From contig CACRXP010000404.1 of NCBI GenBank assembly GCA_902702965.1, forward strand, positions 244,919 to 308,918: a DNA stretch of 64,000 nt, read 5' to 3'. This stretch comes from Spirometra erinaceieuropaei. Its lineage: Eukaryota > Platyhelminthes > Cestoda > Diphyllobothriidea > Diphyllobothriidae. Numbering within the stretch: the stretch's first letter is position 1; every line of letters starts with the position of its first letter. The position numbers were made by a program, and so were the translations under genes. Positions 60,929 through 64,000 of this stretch are shown here, in pieces. Under the pieces are notes generated by a model. The model made no database searches and was not told the DNA's origin. It was given only the letters and a program-made list of their open reading frames with translations.

Positions 60929-61005
60929 CGATCGCTGGATTAAGGGCTTTATTCACCTGACGTTTTGGATTCCCACTTGAGCCTGTCATCAGAGACAGTA
61001 GCAGA
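60929..61005 (-). repeat. PLE 3' tail (T8) with hammerhead-like motif
   Basis: Minus strand: CTGATGA (60992-60986), C instead of U, an imperfect hairpin (GGCUC near the start, GAAUCC at the end), AAAAC (60966-60962), GTCAGG, GAATAAAG, then CCAGCGATCGCTTC and the CTT run. The tail is very close to T2 at 10.24 kb and to PLE1 (CCAGTGGTCGCTTCTT). No coding remnant was recognised upstream on this strand. Confidence 0.6.
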
Positions 61006-64000
61006 AAGGGGTTTTAATAGCCCTACGTCAGTCGCAAATGCGCCCGTCTACCAGTGTCCACAACTCGCATTGACACGGATTGTCCATTCTCGCAAATGCT
61101 TATGCACGTGATCAATACTTATACACGGAAACTCATTTCTAATTGTCTCTGTATACGTAAGCTGTTTACATACAAAAACGTCCCGGAGTAATTTTGCGAT
61201 AATTGTTCGACCACACGTGTGTTCTGGTATCCGCAGTCTTACGGGTGCTAGTAAAGAATCGGTCATTCTAGATAAGTTTTGACGCAATTAGGACGACGGG
61301 GAAGGTCATGGGAAGTCAGGGAGTAACCAAAGTTCTCTGGACAAGAAAATGTTTTCCACTTATAATTCAAACTACGCCTATAAAAACAGGTCCGCACACA
61401 GTCAACTGCTGATCCTTCTTACTCGACTAGAAGTCGCTTGAGATGCAGCTAGGGTATTTACGTCCTGATTAGTCGGATGCACCTGCGAATCCCATGCCAA
61501 ATGCATCTTTCAAGCCGCTTTACTGTGCTCAAATCGTTAATGAGGTCTTTAGTGTATGGTAGCGCACCAGCCATCACGATCAGACGCCACTGGTCGACGA
61601 CTTGACCGGCGTGGTTTGACATATCATCTCAGATCCATTGACAAATAACAACTCACCACATGATCAACACTCAAGTAGTCATTTGCTCATGTCCGAACCT
61701 CATAAACACCACTTCATTTCGCTCTTTGCGAGCCTCACCGATGGATGTCTTATGTAAACCCACAATGAAGTTTTCCACAATGTACAGATTAATTCAGCTC
61801 TGACTCCTGCCAACAAACGGATCAAACCTATTGTGTTAGGTTTAAATGATATTATATTCGTTCACCTCCACAGAATTATGAACGTATCAGAATCCGAAGT
61901 CTCGCAAAATTAAATTTGAGTATCGCTGACACCGCAAATGGTCCAGAAAGGACTATCTTTGTTCAACCTGCCTCTACAAATACTTCATCCTTGAAAACTA
62001 TATTTTTTCTGATGGTCCTGGTGTAGACCTCATAAGTCACTTTGATTAAAGCAAAGCAGTATTTTCCTTTTTAACGATACTTAAGACGGAGGTCTTCATT
62101 GAAAAGTTTCTTTCGAAGACCGCTTTCACACCGATGCTATTCCAGCGTCTTAGCATTGTTTTTAAATGCATATGTACTTGTTAGGAAAATGGACATTATT
62201 AAAAAGTGATAATTAGGTATGGTTACATCGGTACAGTTAATTCGCGGCCAGCCAGCTTTGTTTGGCAAATGTGAAAGTGGACTTGTTGCGTGCGGTTTGA
62301 GTTGATCTGATATGCGTTGACTCCCGCGAGTGATATTCTTCATTAATGTCTAACTGTTTCCAAAATCGCAAGGCATTGGTCAGTGTTGCATAGTTGAAAC
62401 TTTTAAATTCGTACAAAGACATTATTCTCAATTGCGCAAGAATTTTTGAGTTGTACTGAAAACGGTCGTTACATTCAAAAGCCGTCGATAAACCGCAATT
62501 TTTACAACAGAAGATGAACGTAAAGCTTTTCTTTTTATGGAGCGCCTTCCACTTATACGAACATCTAAACTAACTTTAAGCATAAACACTACCCAGATGG
62601 TAATTTTATGCCAAATGCAGACCAGAATGCAACTACAATCAAACAAATAAACAAGCGAACCCGCATATGCACATCAAATCTAGTGACCGACATTAGTTAT
62701 TTTCCGGTCAGCTCGCAAGTAACTGGCCACATATTATGCAGGCGGCCGGCCATCGGCTTAAACAGAAGTTATGTATTATAAAATTGCTCGCGGAGATTAA
62801 AAATCAATATGCCTCGAAAAACATCTGACCACAGAAAGGCCGCATTCTTTAGTCTCCAGGTTATGGAGATAGCATCATGCATTATAATGGTCCTTTCAAT
62901 GTATAAGTTTGATATTGATGACTTAAAAGTTCGTTTTTACATTTGTGGCCCTTATCATGTATGTGAACACCGTCTTGGATGCACTACACGTACCCTTCGT
63001 CTAAAGCGTCACTATCCATGCTTCGAATTTGCTGAACCTATCCAGCTACGATTCAAATTAATGCTGTTCCATCGGCAATTTTTTCAGCAAGTGACCGTTT
63101 ACGCCGTAGCCATGGACCAAACGCCCCACGACGATAATGGACTGCCACAATTAATGCCAGTAATATGCACACGGCTGAACAGTTAAGGAATAGTTTTTCA
63201 TGAATTTTTATCGTTAAATTCTGCTTTACTATGAAGTTGCCTGGCGAATGTTCACGCCCTCCATGAGAAAATAGATATAACAATTCTCTCATATACTTAC
63301 ACAACTGACTGACGGTGATGCTTTTTGTCCGTCGGAGGATAAACACTGATCACTTTGTTTTAAGAACGGTTTCCTGATTTTGACATTTTCTACGTCTAAA
63401 TGTATTTTTATAATTCATGACAGGCTACATGAAAAGGCCAGATATTTTCGCAAATGACTAAATCGGCAGGCATTCCGTTTCTCACTTACTTATAGGTTAG
63501 AACCAAACAAAATGCAAAGAGATCTTTCCAGATACGCAAAAGTCACTTAAGCAGAAGTATTTTCAGTTAAATTATAGATACTTCTGCAATGCTTGCTTAA
63601 ACACAGACTTCCTAGATGTGGCAGAACAGGCATTAAATCCCTGAAAAAATAATTTTTCAGGGAATTATCTCCATATGGTTAGCAACCAGAGTTTTTGAGC
63701 AGAAATTCCTAGTGCGTCCTTAAAAGGAACGCGAATACTGCATTTAGCCTAGTCCGAATTATGCGTACCCCGAGACCGTCATTTGAGTCTAAGAAGACTG
63801 TTAGGATAAGGTTTTATCGCTCAGAGTAGGTCTGCTTATGCGGCGGGACGCGCAATCAACCCCATTTCGTGCAGGAACGTTATTAGCATAAAAGGTAGTT
63901 GGTCATAAATCTGTCTCCTTGTCCGAAAGACGTCCTGTTTATATGATATGAAGGGAAACCATACAGTTGGTGTGCATAGGACATTCCTTGCAACGCATGG
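61006..64000. other. Unassigned DNA with two short perfect hairpins
   Basis: A 125-codon frame at 62809-63186 has no recognised domain and overlaps a 97-codon frame on the other strand. Two perfect hairpins are visible: GCAGAAGTAT (63551-63560) with its complement at 63578-63587, and TCCCTGAAAAA (63638-63648) with its complement at 63653-63663. They may be remains of a small fold-back element. Confidence 0.45.

Noticed and set aside
62809..63186. 125-codon frame with several Cys and His residues
   Set aside because: Cys/His spacing does not match a zinc finger that I know, and a 97-codon frame overlaps on the other strand.

Overview
This 64 kb window looks like AT-rich, non-coding, repeat-dense animal DNA. 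It shows no operons, no Shine-Dalgarno sites and no long open frames outside transposons. The best fit is a flatworm, probably a diphyllobothriidean tapeworm of the Spirometra type. Three things point there: two broken Penelope-like retroelements (PLEs) with GIY-YIG endonuclease domains, a broken CR1/Jockey-type LINE, and a decayed copy of what I recall as a tapeworm C2H2 zinc-finger repeat family. The lineage call rests on remembered family resemblance, not on a search. I found no host gene that I can support with confidence.

Layout. 1-5.7 kb: tRNA-derived SINE fragments, including a tail-to-tail inverted pair, and unassigned DNA. 5.7-7 kb: a PLE 3' tail and the first copy (6042-7031) of a palindromic MITE with TA target duplications. 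7-19 kb: mostly unassigned, with SINE pieces at 10.6, 12.6-12.9 and 15.0-15.5 kb and a PLE tail at 10.2 kb. 19-23.4 kb: a SINE piece, a fold-back copy of repeat family C and two MITEs. 24-29 kb: microsatellites and a large inverted plus tandem family C array (26.5-27.6 kb). 30.4-32.5 kb: PLE1, with a dead reverse transcriptase and an open GIY-YIG frame. 32.7-33.1 kb: an unknown coding-like fragment followed by an RNA-like motif on the minus strand. 33.5-40.3 kb: three MITEs, the last split by a CR1-type LINE (about 36795-39713). 40.5-42.9 kb: zinc-finger repeat pseudogene and a GAG/GAA microsatellite. 43.6-44.6 kb: a MITE nearly identical to the first. 46-49.4 kb: a PLE tail, a 578-bp element with 27-bp perfect terminal inverted repeats, a SINE piece, and PLE2. 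50-58.8 kb: an AT tract, decayed MITEs, a PLE tail and a MITE interrupted by a SINE. 60.9-61 kb: an AAG microsatellite joined to a PLE tail. The remainder is unassigned.

Main observation: eight PLE-tail-like sites carry a small RNA-like module, CTGANGA, then one base (U in seven of eight), a hairpin of 3-6 bp, then GAAA. In several copies the stem sequence differs but pairing is kept. This resembles a hammerhead ribozyme core with an extra base before stem II. In two cases it lies directly downstream of a GIY-YIG domain, and several copies end in CTT-rich DNA. Hammerhead motifs are known from PLEs; the one-base-shifted form and its covariation deserve checking.
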